Assembly: GCF_049319665.1 (NCBI RefSeq)
Contig: NZ_JBMOUD010000002.1
Location: 186,001-250,000 of the forward strand
Length of the DNA: 64,000 nucleotides
Direction: 5' to 3'
Source of the DNA: JBMOUD01 sp049319665
GTDB taxonomy: Bacteria > Pseudomonadota > Gammaproteobacteria > Enterobacterales > Enterobacteriaceae
Shown: positions 9,353 through 16,646 of the stretch, one piece after another
Position numbering within the stretch: the first letter of the stretch is position 1
How the letters are laid out: each line of letters opens with the position of its first letter
Position numbers and translations under genes: made by a program
Notes under the pieces: generated by a model
The model's input: the letters and a program-made list of their open reading frames with translations, nothing else
The model's database searches: none
What the model was told of the DNA's origin: nothing

Positions 9353-10141
9353 TCAGTGCATAGCCATGCCGTGACTGACAATTAATGATTGCCCAGTTAA
9401 TGCTGCGCTAGGGAAGCAGGCCAGGAACGCGATCATATCGGCGATATCCTGTTGATCGGTAAATTGTCCATCCACCGTGCCTGCCAGCATGATTTTGGCA
9501 ACCACCTCTTCCTCACTAATCCCCAATTCCTTAGCTTGCTGCGGGATCTGTTTTTGCACCAGTGGTGTTGCGACATAGCCAGGACAAACAACATGGCTGC
9601 GTACGTTATGTTCAGCACCTTCTTTCGCTAAAGTACGGCTCAATCCAAGCAGACCGTGTTTTGCCGTCACATACGCAGATTTCAGTTTAGATGCTTCATG
9701 AGAGTGAACGGATCCCAGATAAATCACCGTTCCTCCTCGATCGTTTGGGTACATTGAACGCAGGGCAGCTTTGGTCGTTAGAAACGCCCCGTCTAAATGT
9801 ACAGCCAGCATCTTTTTCCAATCAGCAAAGGCAAAATCCTCAATACTATTGATGATTTGAATACCGGCATTAGACACCAGGATATCTACCGGGCCTAACT
9901 CTCGCACAACATGCTCAAAAGCTTGATCAACTTGCTGCTCATTGGTGATATCAACCAATAACCCAACGGCTTTACCGCCTGCGAGCACAATCTCTTGAGC
10001 CACTTTCTCTGCCGCTGGACCATTGAGGTCGACGACAGCGACACTGGCACCCAGTGCGGAGAGCGTCAGTGCCGTACAGCGGCCAATACCGCTGCCTGCG
10101 CCAGTGATAACGGCGACTTTTCCTTTTAATGATAGTTGCAT
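9353..10141 (-). CDS. bdhA: 3-hydroxybutyrate dehydrogenase
   Basis: Classical short-chain dehydrogenase that interconverts (R)-3-hydroxybutyrate and acetoacetate with NAD. Visible are the nucleotide-binding TGAGSGIG (residues 14-21), NAG of the central sheet, the catalytic Ser of GSVHS and YVTAK (Tyr-x3-Lys). The run VCPGYVATPLVQKQIPQQ with TVDGQFT after it is the signature that sets BdhA apart from other SDRs. 262 residues, full length. It lies between yhjD (157 bases upstream) and yhjE, all on the minus strand. In E. coli K-12 yhjD and yhjE are neighbours without this gene, so it is an insertion or an ancestral gene lost there. No acetoacetate:CoA transferase or thiolase is nearby. Confidence 0.85.
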   Translation of the reverse strand: MQLSLKGKVAVITGAGSGIGRCTALTLSALGASVAVVDLNGPAAEKVAQEIVLAGGKAVGLLVDITNEQQVDQAFEHVVRELGPVDILVSNAGIQIINSIEDFAFADWKKMLAVHLDGAFLTTKAALRSMYPNDRGGTVIYLGSVHSHEASKLKSAYVTAKHGLLGLSRTLAKEGAEHNVRSHVVCPGYVATPLVQKQIPQQAKELGISEEEVVAKIMLAGTVDGQFTDQQDIADMIAFLACFPSAALTGQSLIVSHGMAMH

Positions 10142-10186
10142 AAAAATCCCTCATCAGAGCAAGAATAGTTAGAACAAGAATGGTCA

Positions 10187-10209
10187 GCCGTTTCTAGCAA
10201 AGAAACGGC
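10187..10209 (-). terminator. Hairpin between yhjD and bdhA
   Basis: GCCGTTTCT (10187-10195) and AGAAACGGC (10201-10209) form a perfect 9-bp stem with a 5-base loop. There is no U-tract, so termination is uncertain. Confidence 0.4.
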
Positions 10210-10298
10210 ACTCACTGAGCAACTGACTCTTCCTTGAACCATCAGGTAACAGCAGGCTAACACCAATAGCGACTGGCACTATTGGCGAAAAAGGGGAA

Positions 10299-11321
10299 TT
10301 ACTCGCTAGCTGGCTGTGCCGCAGGTTCGGACTCTTCTCTTGGTGGGTCATCGCTATAACGTGCAGTGGCGATCCACGCGGCGCAAAACAGTGTCAGGCG
10401 CGCAAAAAAATAGAAAAATGCCATCAGCCCAAGTACTGAGCCAAAAGCGGCACCAGAAGGTGAGCGAGCCAGACTTGGTAGCATCATCGTCATAATGTAC
10501 TTAATGACTTCAAAGCCAATCGCCGCAATTAGGGTGCCACGCAGCAAGGCTTTCTTACGTGGCTTATGTCGTGGCAATACCCAGAAGATCCACAAAAAGA
10601 GCAGATAGTTTGCGGCAATCGAAATACTGGTGGCGATAATCGTTAGCGCGGGGCGCAGCCACTCAATGTGACTAAGTCCTAAGGCATCGACAATAGTTTT
10701 CTGAGCAGAACCGGCAATTGAGGTCAGTGATAAGGTGATAATGAGTGCCAGGACCAGTCCGGTTAGAGAAAGGAAGTCGCGCAGATAGCGAGTGTGGATT
10801 TTTTCCTGATCTTGTGGATTTCGCTCCCACACGTCACGTGACTGTGCTCGGATAGCTTCTCGCAGGTTGCCCATCCAGCTGATACCAGAGTAAAGCGCCA
10901 ATAATAAGCCGGACAGGCCGACAGTGGTACGCTGTTCAATAGCAGTATTCACCGTGTTTTTTAAGGTGTTAGCTAATGTCGGGTCGCTGATACTGTTGAC
11001 TATCTTATTGATAAGTTCGGTCAGCAGGTCTTGATTGGAGGCCAGTACAAAACCAACGGTGGCGAAAGACACCATCAGAATCGGGATCAGAGATAAGAAA
11101 GAGAAGTAGGTGATCGCAGCACCGAACTGACTACCTAATCGATCGTTAAAGCGTTCCACTGTACGGATCAAATGGGCAACCCAACCCCAATTTTGTACTC
11201 GCGTGACTAAGCATGAAAAGCGACTAATGTTCTTATCAACGGCGGCGTTACCCGTTTTAATATTAATCAGCGGGCTATCGTTGTTGTCGGTCGTGGATTC
11301 GGATTTTGATGTTCCTGTCAT
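10299..11321 (-). CDS. yhjD: YihY/BrkB-family inner-membrane protein YhjD
   Basis: 340-residue membrane protein of the YihY (formerly BrkB) family, like E. coli YhjD in length and in the segments QFGAAITYFSFLSLIPILM and GISWMGNLREAIRAQSRDVW. About six hydrophobic helices are spread between residues 70 and 320; both ends are polar, the C-terminus acidic (PPREESEPAAQ). In E. coli, yhjD mutations can bypass the need for the MsbA lipid A flippase in some backgrounds, so a lipid-related transport role has been proposed; the substrate is unproven. A GGAG lies about 14 bases before the ATG, a long spacing. Confidence 0.9.
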   Translation of the reverse strand: MTGTSKSESTTDNNDSPLINIKTGNAAVDKNISRFSCLVTRVQNWGWVAHLIRTVERFNDRLGSQFGAAITYFSFLSLIPILMVSFATVGFVLASNQDLLTELINKIVNSISDPTLANTLKNTVNTAIEQRTTVGLSGLLLALYSGISWMGNLREAIRAQSRDVWERNPQDQEKIHTRYLRDFLSLTGLVLALIITLSLTSIAGSAQKTIVDALGLSHIEWLRPALTIIATSISIAANYLLFLWIFWVLPRHKPRKKALLRGTLIAAIGFEVIKYIMTMMLPSLARSPSGAAFGSVLGLMAFFYFFARLTLFCAAWIATARYSDDPPREESEPAAQPASE

Positions 11322-11531
11322 ATAAAGTGATAACTCCTTGGCGCTTATTTGGCATCAATGCCTATCCGATTGCTTCCACGGCTAATCGTGAGCGCAGACT
11401 TCGAATAGGGTCGATGATATGCCATCCCCATTATTGAGTGTAAAAATAGCTTCCCCAAGTATAGCCGCCATCGGTTGAACTGTGCCGAAAGCTGGGCTGT
11501 ATGGTGAGTATTTATCCTGTGACGATTTTAT

Positions 11532-12431
11532 TTAGCCGACGTGTTCTTGCATGATCTCGGTTAGCCAATCCATAAATACCTTGACGCGTCGGGATAAATT
11601 TAGCCGGTGAGGGTAGACCAATGAGATAGGCAACGGCGGTGCGCAAAACTGTGGCAAGATACTCACGAGTTGACCGCTATTTAAATAGGGTTCCATCCCA
11701 CTTTTAGGAGCCTGGATAATCCCTAAACCAGCCAGACAGGCGCTGCTATATGTTTCTGTACTATTAACAGTGACGGCCCCACCGATGGGAACAATTTTGA
11801 GTTGGTTGCCATCAAGATAGCTAAATCCTTCTTTTTGCCCGCCGAAGATCTGCTGATAGTGCACCATGGCGTGTTGTATCAACTCATTGGGATGTATTGG
11901 TGTGCCGTAACGGCGTAAATAGTCCGGGCTGGCGCAGTTAATCATACTGAGTTGACCGATCGAGCGAGCGATAAGCGCGGAGTCTTTCAACGTACCAACG
12001 CGTAGCACACAATCAAACCCCTCACGAATAACATCAACCTGATGATCGGTACTGCTCAGCTCGATTTCCAGCCCAGGATGACGGTTTAAAAACTCTGCAA
12101 GCTTCGGCAACACCAAATGCTGTGCAGTGCTCATCGGCATATCGACTCTTATCCGTCCGCTAATCGCTGCCGGGTTATGCTGGAACATTGACCCTAATTC
12201 ATCGATATTCGCCAGCAGTTCTTTGCAACGCGTATAACAGACCTTGCCGTCTTGTGTCAGCTGCACCCGGCGGGTGGAACGGTGAAGCAATTGAACGCCA
12301 AGACTGGTTTCAAATTGCTGCACTAAACGCGAGGCGCTGGCCTTAGGGATACCCAAACTTTCTGCCGCCTGAGTAAAGCTATTAAGCTCGGCAACACGGA
12401 CAAAAATCTGCATTGACTGAATTTTATCCAC
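11532..12431 (-). CDS. LysR-family regulator (YhjC-like), divergent from an SDR gene
   Basis: 299 residues with the LysR N-terminal winged helix-turn-helix (residues 1-60: MDKIQSMQIFVRVAELNSFTQAAESLG, then RLVQQFETSLGVQLLHRSTR) and a C-terminal inducer-binding domain of the CrgA/AaeR-like branch (ISGRIRVDMPMSTAQHLVLP). Start is a GTG at 12431 preceded by AGAGGA. E. coli has the similar regulator YhjC beside yhjD, but there the partner differs, so I leave the symbol empty. It is divergent from the SDR gene at 12547 with 115 bases between them carrying inverted repeats; by LysR habit it probably controls that gene and itself. Confidence 0.9.
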   Translation of the reverse strand: MDKIQSMQIFVRVAELNSFTQAAESLGIPKASASRLVQQFETSLGVQLLHRSTRRVQLTQDGKVCYTRCKELLANIDELGSMFQHNPAAISGRIRVDMPMSTAQHLVLPKLAEFLNRHPGLEIELSSTDHQVDVIREGFDCVLRVGTLKDSALIARSIGQLSMINCASPDYLRRYGTPIHPNELIQHAMVHYQQIFGGQKEGFSYLDGNQLKIVPIGGAVTVNSTETYSSACLAGLGIIQAPKSGMEPYLNSGQLVSILPQFCAPPLPISLVYPHRLNLSRRVKVFMDWLTEIMQEHVG

Positions 12432-12456
12432 ATTTTCCTCTATTGTTGTTCAATAT

Positions 12457-12530
12457 GGGATAGTGAAACTCATTATGGTGTATTTATCCCTTAATCACTA
12501 TTCAATAGTCTGTTTATTAGACAATAAACA
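12457..12530. promoter_or_regulatory. Divergent control region with inverted repeats
   Basis: GGGATA (12457-12462) and ATAGTGA (12460-12466) recur as TATCCC (12485-12490) and TCACTAT (12495-12501). A tight dyad TGTTTATT-agac-AATAAACA lies at 12511-12530, just ahead of the SDR start. These are candidates for the LysR regulator's binding sites; assignment is inference. Confidence 0.45.
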
Positions 12531-12546
12531 ATGATGGAGAAGCAAA

Positions 12547-13305
12547 GTGTCTAATAAAATCGCAATTATTACCGGTGGTAGCCGTGGATTAGGTAAAAAT
12601 GCTGCGTTAAAGCTGGCTGAGCAGGGGATTGATAGCATTTTGACTTATCACAGCAAGCATGAAGAAGCGCAAGCCGTGGTGAGTGAGATACAGGAAAAAG
12701 GCGCCAAAGCAGCGGCATTACAACTTGATGTTGGTGATACTCAGACATTCCCGGCGTTTGTTGCACGGCTCGAAAAAGTTTTAGCAGAACACTGGCAGCG
12801 TGACCGCATTGATTTTTTGGTCAATAACGCAGGTGTGGGTTTGCACTTGCCATATGTGCAAACTCGCGAGGCAGAATTTGATTTATTAATGAATATTCAT
12901 CTCAAAGGGCCATTTTTCCTGACGCAAACATTACTACCGTTAATTAATGATGGCGGAAGTATCCTCAATATATCCACGGGTCTGGCCCGATTTACCTTAC
13001 CTGGACATTCAGCCTATGCGGCAATGAAAGGGGCAATGGAAGTACTGACGCGTTACCAAGCCAAAGAACTCGGTGCTCGGGGTATTCGGGTGAATATTCT
13101 CGCACCGGGTGCAATTGAAACTGATTTTGGCAACGGCACCGTGCGTGATAACCCGGAGGCTAATCAATATATTGCTGCCAATACGGCACTTGGTCGTGTT
13201 GGTCTGCCTGATGATATTGGCGGGATGGTTGCAATGTTACTTAGCGACGACAGTCGGTGGGTGAATGCACAGCGTATTGAAGCATCTGGTGGAATGTTCC
13301 TCTAG
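12547..13305 (+). CDS. Short-chain dehydrogenase/reductase
   Basis: 252 residues, classical SDR fold. Residues 8-17 hold the cofactor loop TGGSRGLGKN, NNAG lies at about 94-97, the catalytic Ser is in NISTG and the Tyr/Lys pair in YAAMK. The motif APGAIETDF follows as usual. The arginine-rich loop of NADPH enzymes is only partly present (SR in the glycine loop). Start is GTG with GGAG seven bases upstream. It is divergently paired with the LysR gene; a strong hairpin follows. Substrate cannot be predicted; the family is often annotated as 3-oxoacyl-ACP reductase-like or quinone/aldehyde reductase. Confidence 0.88.
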   Translation: MSNKIAIITGGSRGLGKNAALKLAEQGIDSILTYHSKHEEAQAVVSEIQEKGAKAAALQLDVGDTQTFPAFVARLEKVLAEHWQRDRIDFLVNNAGVGLHLPYVQTREAEFDLLMNIHLKGPFFLTQTLLPLINDGGSILNISTGLARFTLPGHSAYAAMKGAMEVLTRYQAKELGARGIRVNILAPGAIETDFGNGTVRDNPEANQYIAANTALGRVGLPDDIGGMVAMLLSDDSRWVNAQRIEASGGMFL

Positions 13306-13331
13306 CGTAGTTTTCCTCTCTATCTTTTTAA

Positions 13332-13357
13332 AGAGACGAGGTAATAGCCTCGTCTCT
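13332..13357 (+). terminator. Hairpin after SDR gene
   Basis: AGAGACGAGG pairs exactly with CCTCGTCTCT around a 6-base loop 27 bases after the stop. There is no U-tract on the plus strand. Confidence 0.6.
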
Positions 13358-13848
13358 GCGTATTGGTTTAGCCGTCACTGCGGTATTTCTTATCACTTAT
13401 CTGATGTTAATAAACCACATTAAATATCAGGGTAATCGGGATTAATGAAAATTATCCCATTCGCCATTTGTTAAATTTTATTAATTTTTCCTTGAAACCC
13501 TTCGGTATTATGATAGCCCGCCCGTTCCCAGCCAGCCCACGTAATGCCTATATTCCTGTATTTCCATGGGTTATTAATAACAAATAGTTACTATACTGTT
13601 ACTTAATTTTAATAATTAAATTTATTTTTAGACTACGTAACAATAATGTTATATTAATTACGAAAGGTTGCTATTTAGTAAACTCAGTGGCGAATGCCTG
13701 GAGTAATTTGGTTAACCAAATCTTTCATTCTTAATTGGGTTACTCATTATCCCATTAAGAATACAAGGTTATAGTTTTGCTCATCCAAAGGGACCGGATC
13801 TGTTTCGCCTGTAATCGACAATAATCAACATATTAGAGATGTAATTAC
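13358..13848 (+). promoter_or_regulatory. Long AT-rich upstream region of mqo
   Basis: About 490 bases with no supported gene. It holds a perfect 16-bp palindrome ATTTGGTTAACCAAAT (13706-13721) and a hairpin with arms 13728-13739 and 13751-13761 (one bulged base). Both lie 90-140 bases before the mqo ATG and are candidates for regulator sites or a structured leader. Confidence 0.45.
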
Positions 13849-15492
13849 ATGAAAAAGCTATTTGTCGCCGTTCTGTGCTTCAACTTGCTAGGACTATCCA
13901 AGCAAGCTGCGGCCGAAGAGCAGAAGCCCGTTGACGTGTTGTTGATCGGCGGTGGGATTATGAGTGCCACTTTGGGGACTTATCTGCAAGAACTGCAACC
14001 AGACTGGTCTATCGATATGGTTGAGCGTCTGGACGGTGTGGCTGAAGAAAGCTCTAACGGCTGGAACAATGCCGGTACTGGTCACTCTGCACTGGCAGAA
14101 ATGAACTACACCCCAGAAAGAGCCGATGGTTCAATTGATATCTCTAAAGCGGTGGAAGTGAACGAATCCTTCCAGATTTCACGCCAGTTCTGGAGCTATC
14201 AAATTGAGCAGGGCGTAATGCACGACCCACGTTCATTTATTAATAGTGTGCCGCACATGAGCTTCGTATGGGGTGACGACAACGTTAACTTCCTGCGTAA
14301 GCGTTATGCAGCGTTGCAAAAAAGCACCTTGTTCCGCGGTATGGAATACTCTGAAGACCATGACCAGATCCAGAAGTGGATCCCACTGGTGATGGAAGGC
14401 CGTGACCCGAAACAAAAAGTTGCTGCGACCCGTATTCCAATCGGTACTGACGTTAACTTTGGTGTGATTACCCACCAATTAGTTGATTCATTACAGAAAA
14501 GTAAAAACTTCTCTCTTAATCTGAGCACTGAAGTTCGTGACATCAAACGTAACGCTGATAACACTTGGAATGTGACCGTTGCAGACCTGAAAGATGGTGG
14601 CAAAGAGCGTACGATTAATGCCAAATTCGTGTTTATCGGTGCAGGCGGCGCATCTATCAAGCTGCTGCAAAAATCTGGTATTCCTGAAGCTAAAAACTAC
14701 GGCGGCTTCCCGGTTGGCGGCGAGTTCCTGGTAACTGACAACCCAGAAGTGGTTCAACGCCACTTGGCTAAAGTTTACGGTAAAGCTTCTGTTGGTGCGC
14801 CACCGATGTCGGTTCCACACCTCGATACCCGTATGCTTGATGGCAAACAAGTATTGCTGTTCGGACCGTTCGCAACCTTCTCTAGCAAGTTCCTGAAAAA
14901 TGGCTCGCTGTGGGATCTGTTCGGTAGCATCAACTTCTCTAACATCATGCCAATGACCCACGTTGGTCTGGATAACTTCGACTTGATCAAATACCTGATC
15001 AGCCAAGTTATGCTTAATGATGATGACCGTTTTGCTGCGCTGAAAGAGTACTTCCCAGACGCGAAACAATCTGACTGGAGACTGGTTGTTGCAGGTCAAC
15101 GTGTACAGATCATCAAGAAAGATGCTAAAGAAGGCGGCGTACTGCGCTTAGGTACTGAAGTTGTTAGCGCACAAGATGGCAGCATCGCTGCGCTGTTGGG
15201 AGCATCTCCGGGCGCGTCTACTGCAGCACCAATCATGCTGCACCTGATGGAAACCGTCTTTAAAGATAAAGTCGCAACGCCAGAATGGCAGGCTAAGCTG
15301 AAAACCATCATCCCTTCTTATGGTCAGAATCTGGATGGTAATGTGGAAGCAACTGAGAAAGAACTGGGCGACACAAGCCGCGTTCTGTTGCTCGACAACC
15401 CACAGGTAAACAAGCAAGCCGCACCTGCGCCAGCGCCAGAAGCCACAGCACCGAAAGCTGAACAGAAGAAAGTTGCTGATATCGCTCTGTAA
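13849..15492 (+). CDS. mqo: Malate:quinone oxidoreductase
   Basis: FAD enzyme that oxidises malate to oxaloacetate and passes electrons to quinone at the membrane, an alternative to NAD malate dehydrogenase. 547 residues, matching E. coli Mqo: the FAD-binding DVLLIGGGIMSATLG (about 29-43), ESSNGWNNAGTGHSAL, SVGAPPMSVPHLDTR and LLGASPGASTAAPIML near the C-terminus. As in E. coli there is a hydrophobic N-terminus (residues 1-22) resembling a signal peptide, and an Ala/Pro-rich tail ending ADIAL. It is monocistronic: a long upstream region and a perfect terminator bracket it. Together with DctA at the left end, it would serve growth on C4-dicarboxylates. Confidence 0.97.
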   Translation: MKKLFVAVLCFNLLGLSKQAAAEEQKPVDVLLIGGGIMSATLGTYLQELQPDWSIDMVERLDGVAEESSNGWNNAGTGHSALAEMNYTPERADGSIDISKAVEVNESFQISRQFWSYQIEQGVMHDPRSFINSVPHMSFVWGDDNVNFLRKRYAALQKSTLFRGMEYSEDHDQIQKWIPLVMEGRDPKQKVAATRIPIGTDVNFGVITHQLVDSLQKSKNFSLNLSTEVRDIKRNADNTWNVTVADLKDGGKERTINAKFVFIGAGGASIKLLQKSGIPEAKNYGGFPVGGEFLVTDNPEVVQRHLAKVYGKASVGAPPMSVPHLDTRMLDGKQVLLFGPFATFSSKFLKNGSLWDLFGSINFSNIMPMTHVGLDNFDLIKYLISQVMLNDDDRFAALKEYFPDAKQSDWRLVVAGQRVQIIKKDAKEGGVLRLGTEVVSAQDGSIAALLGASPGASTAAPIMLHLMETVFKDKVATPEWQAKLKTIIPSYGQNLDGNVEATEKELGDTSRVLLLDNPQVNKQAAPAPAPEATAPKAEQKKVADIAL

Positions 15493-15529
15493 GATGACGA
15501 TATAGAACAAAGCAAGTAATAGATTGAAG

Positions 15530-15557
15530 GCCGGAGATTATTCTCCGGCTTTTTTTT
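15530..15557 (+). terminator. Rho-independent terminator of mqo
   Basis: GCCGGAGA pairs with TCTCCGGC around a 4-base loop and is followed by eight T, 38 bases after the mqo stop. Confidence 0.93.
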
Positions 15558-15629
15558 GCGTAGAGTAAAGCTGTTGCGGATGCGCAATGCTGCGCTAATG
15601 CACTCAATATTACAGGTTCGACAATAGGA

Positions 15630-15992
15630 CTATTCAGCAAGCAGTGATTCGGCTGGAATACCATATTGATGGTGTAATTTTCTGATCATCGCCAGCGTTA
15701 GATTTCGCTTACGATTGACCACTTCATAGAAACGACTTTCGGTACCAAAGACGGCTTTCATATCTGAAGCTTTGAGTCCTTCCTGTTCCATCCTGAATCT
15801 GATTGCTTCAATTGGGTCTGGGGGATAAATGGGGTAATGTTTATTTTCGTAATTCTCGATAAGTGTTGCCAATACATCGAGGAGATCGCCATCATCAGTT
15901 CCGGCCTGCGGATCTTGTTCAATAAGTGGAGAAATTCTCTTTAAAGCAAGCCGGTAATCTTCATGGGTACGAATGGGTTTAATGTTCATCAT
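15630..15992 (-). CDS. higA: HigA-like antitoxin
   Basis: 120-residue helix-turn-helix protein of the HigA/YgjM type: an acidic helical N-terminal half (residues 1-65) that in this family wraps the toxin, then a Cro-like DNA-binding domain (about 65-118) with SDMKAVFGTESRFYEVVNRKR, where the recognition helix follows the degenerate turn. Its ATG at 15992 overlaps the toxin stop as ATGA, so translation is coupled. The order toxin then antitoxin is the usual higBA order. It should neutralise HigB and repress the operon at the two palindromes upstream of the toxin. A second ATG follows the first directly; either could be used. Confidence 0.75.
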   Translation of the reverse strand: MMNIKPIRTHEDYRLALKRISPLIEQDPQAGTDDGDLLDVLATLIENYENKHYPIYPPDPIEAIRFRMEQEGLKASDMKAVFGTESRFYEVVNRKRNLTLAMIRKLHHQYGIPAESLLAE

Positions 15993-16300
15993 GACTCCAG
16001 CTCAATAGTATTGGCGTCGATGGCATCATATTGCTGATGAGTACCAATAAATTTCACGTATACAATGCCTAGCTGATACGCAATAGCGACAACGATGCGG
16101 TATTCATTACCTTTAATATTAAAGACGACGCGTCGATTTTTCAGGATGCTGGCGTTGCGGTACTTTTCCTTTATATCTGCCGGATTCTGCCAATTGGCGG
16201 TTCTCACTTCATCAACCCAAGCTTTTAATGATTGCTCTGCATTATAATGTTGCGGGTTTTCCCAAAACTCCCTGATGACAGATAACGCAATTAATCTCAT
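15989..16300 (-). CDS. higB: HigB-like toxin (mRNA interferase)
   Basis: 103 residues from the ATG at 16300, which has GGAG five bases upstream; the frame extends further up to 16369, but that would run through both operator palindromes. The core RRVVFNIKGNEYRIVVAI and the later YVKFIGTHQQYDAID match the HigB toxin family (RelE-superfamily ribosome-dependent mRNA interferases of the YgjN/HigB type). The conserved basic and histidine/tyrosine positions near the C-terminus are present, so it looks intact. It overlaps the antitoxin gene by four bases. Such pairs are accessory modules and are commonly gained by transfer. Confidence in the family is good; activity is untested. Confidence 0.78.
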   Translation of the reverse strand: MRLIALSVIREFWENPQHYNAEQSLKAWVDEVRTANWQNPADIKEKYRNASILKNRRVVFNIKGNEYRIVVAIAYQLGIVYVKFIGTHQQYDAIDANTIELES

Positions 16301-16317
16301 CCCATCTCCGTGCGGAT

Positions 16318-16333
16318 AGTCCCGTTTGGGACT
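16318..16333. promoter_or_regulatory. higBA operator 1
   Basis: AGTCCCGTTTGGGACT, an inverted repeat with 6-bp arms, lies 17 bases upstream of the higB ATG. It shares its arms with operator 2. Confidence 0.7.
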
Positions 16334-16345
16334 GTTTGTTAGCCT

Positions 16346-16362
16346 AGTCCCAAATTGGGACT
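16346..16362. promoter_or_regulatory. higBA operator 2
   Basis: AGTCCCAAATTGGGACT, a perfect 8-bp-arm palindrome around one central base. Its centre is about 28 bases from that of operator 1. The rest of the 16363-16646 gap is AT-rich with no further supported feature apart from the dcp leader. Confidence 0.75.
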
Positions 16363-16646
16363 TTAACAAGCGTGTTTATTTTATATCGCTGCTAATTCGT
16401 CGTACGAAGAGAGTCTCTATTGTCTTTTCGGTATTACCTAGGTGTGTTTTTATTCTCTGTGAGACATCCCGCAGTTGTCCTAATAATATTGCCGTTATTA
16501 TTCGGGGTTTAGGTAGATTGATAACTTGCGCTATTTGCTCAATCAAGCCGTTATTACTATCATTAATTGGTTACTACCATTATTAATTTGTTATTACCAT
16601 CAAAAGCTTAAAGGACACTTTACCTCACTAGCCAAGGAACTTTCTG

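Noticed and set aside
14491..15099. 202-codon open frame opposite mqo
   Set aside because: It is antisense to an unmistakable mqo gene, has no family motif and reflects codon bias.
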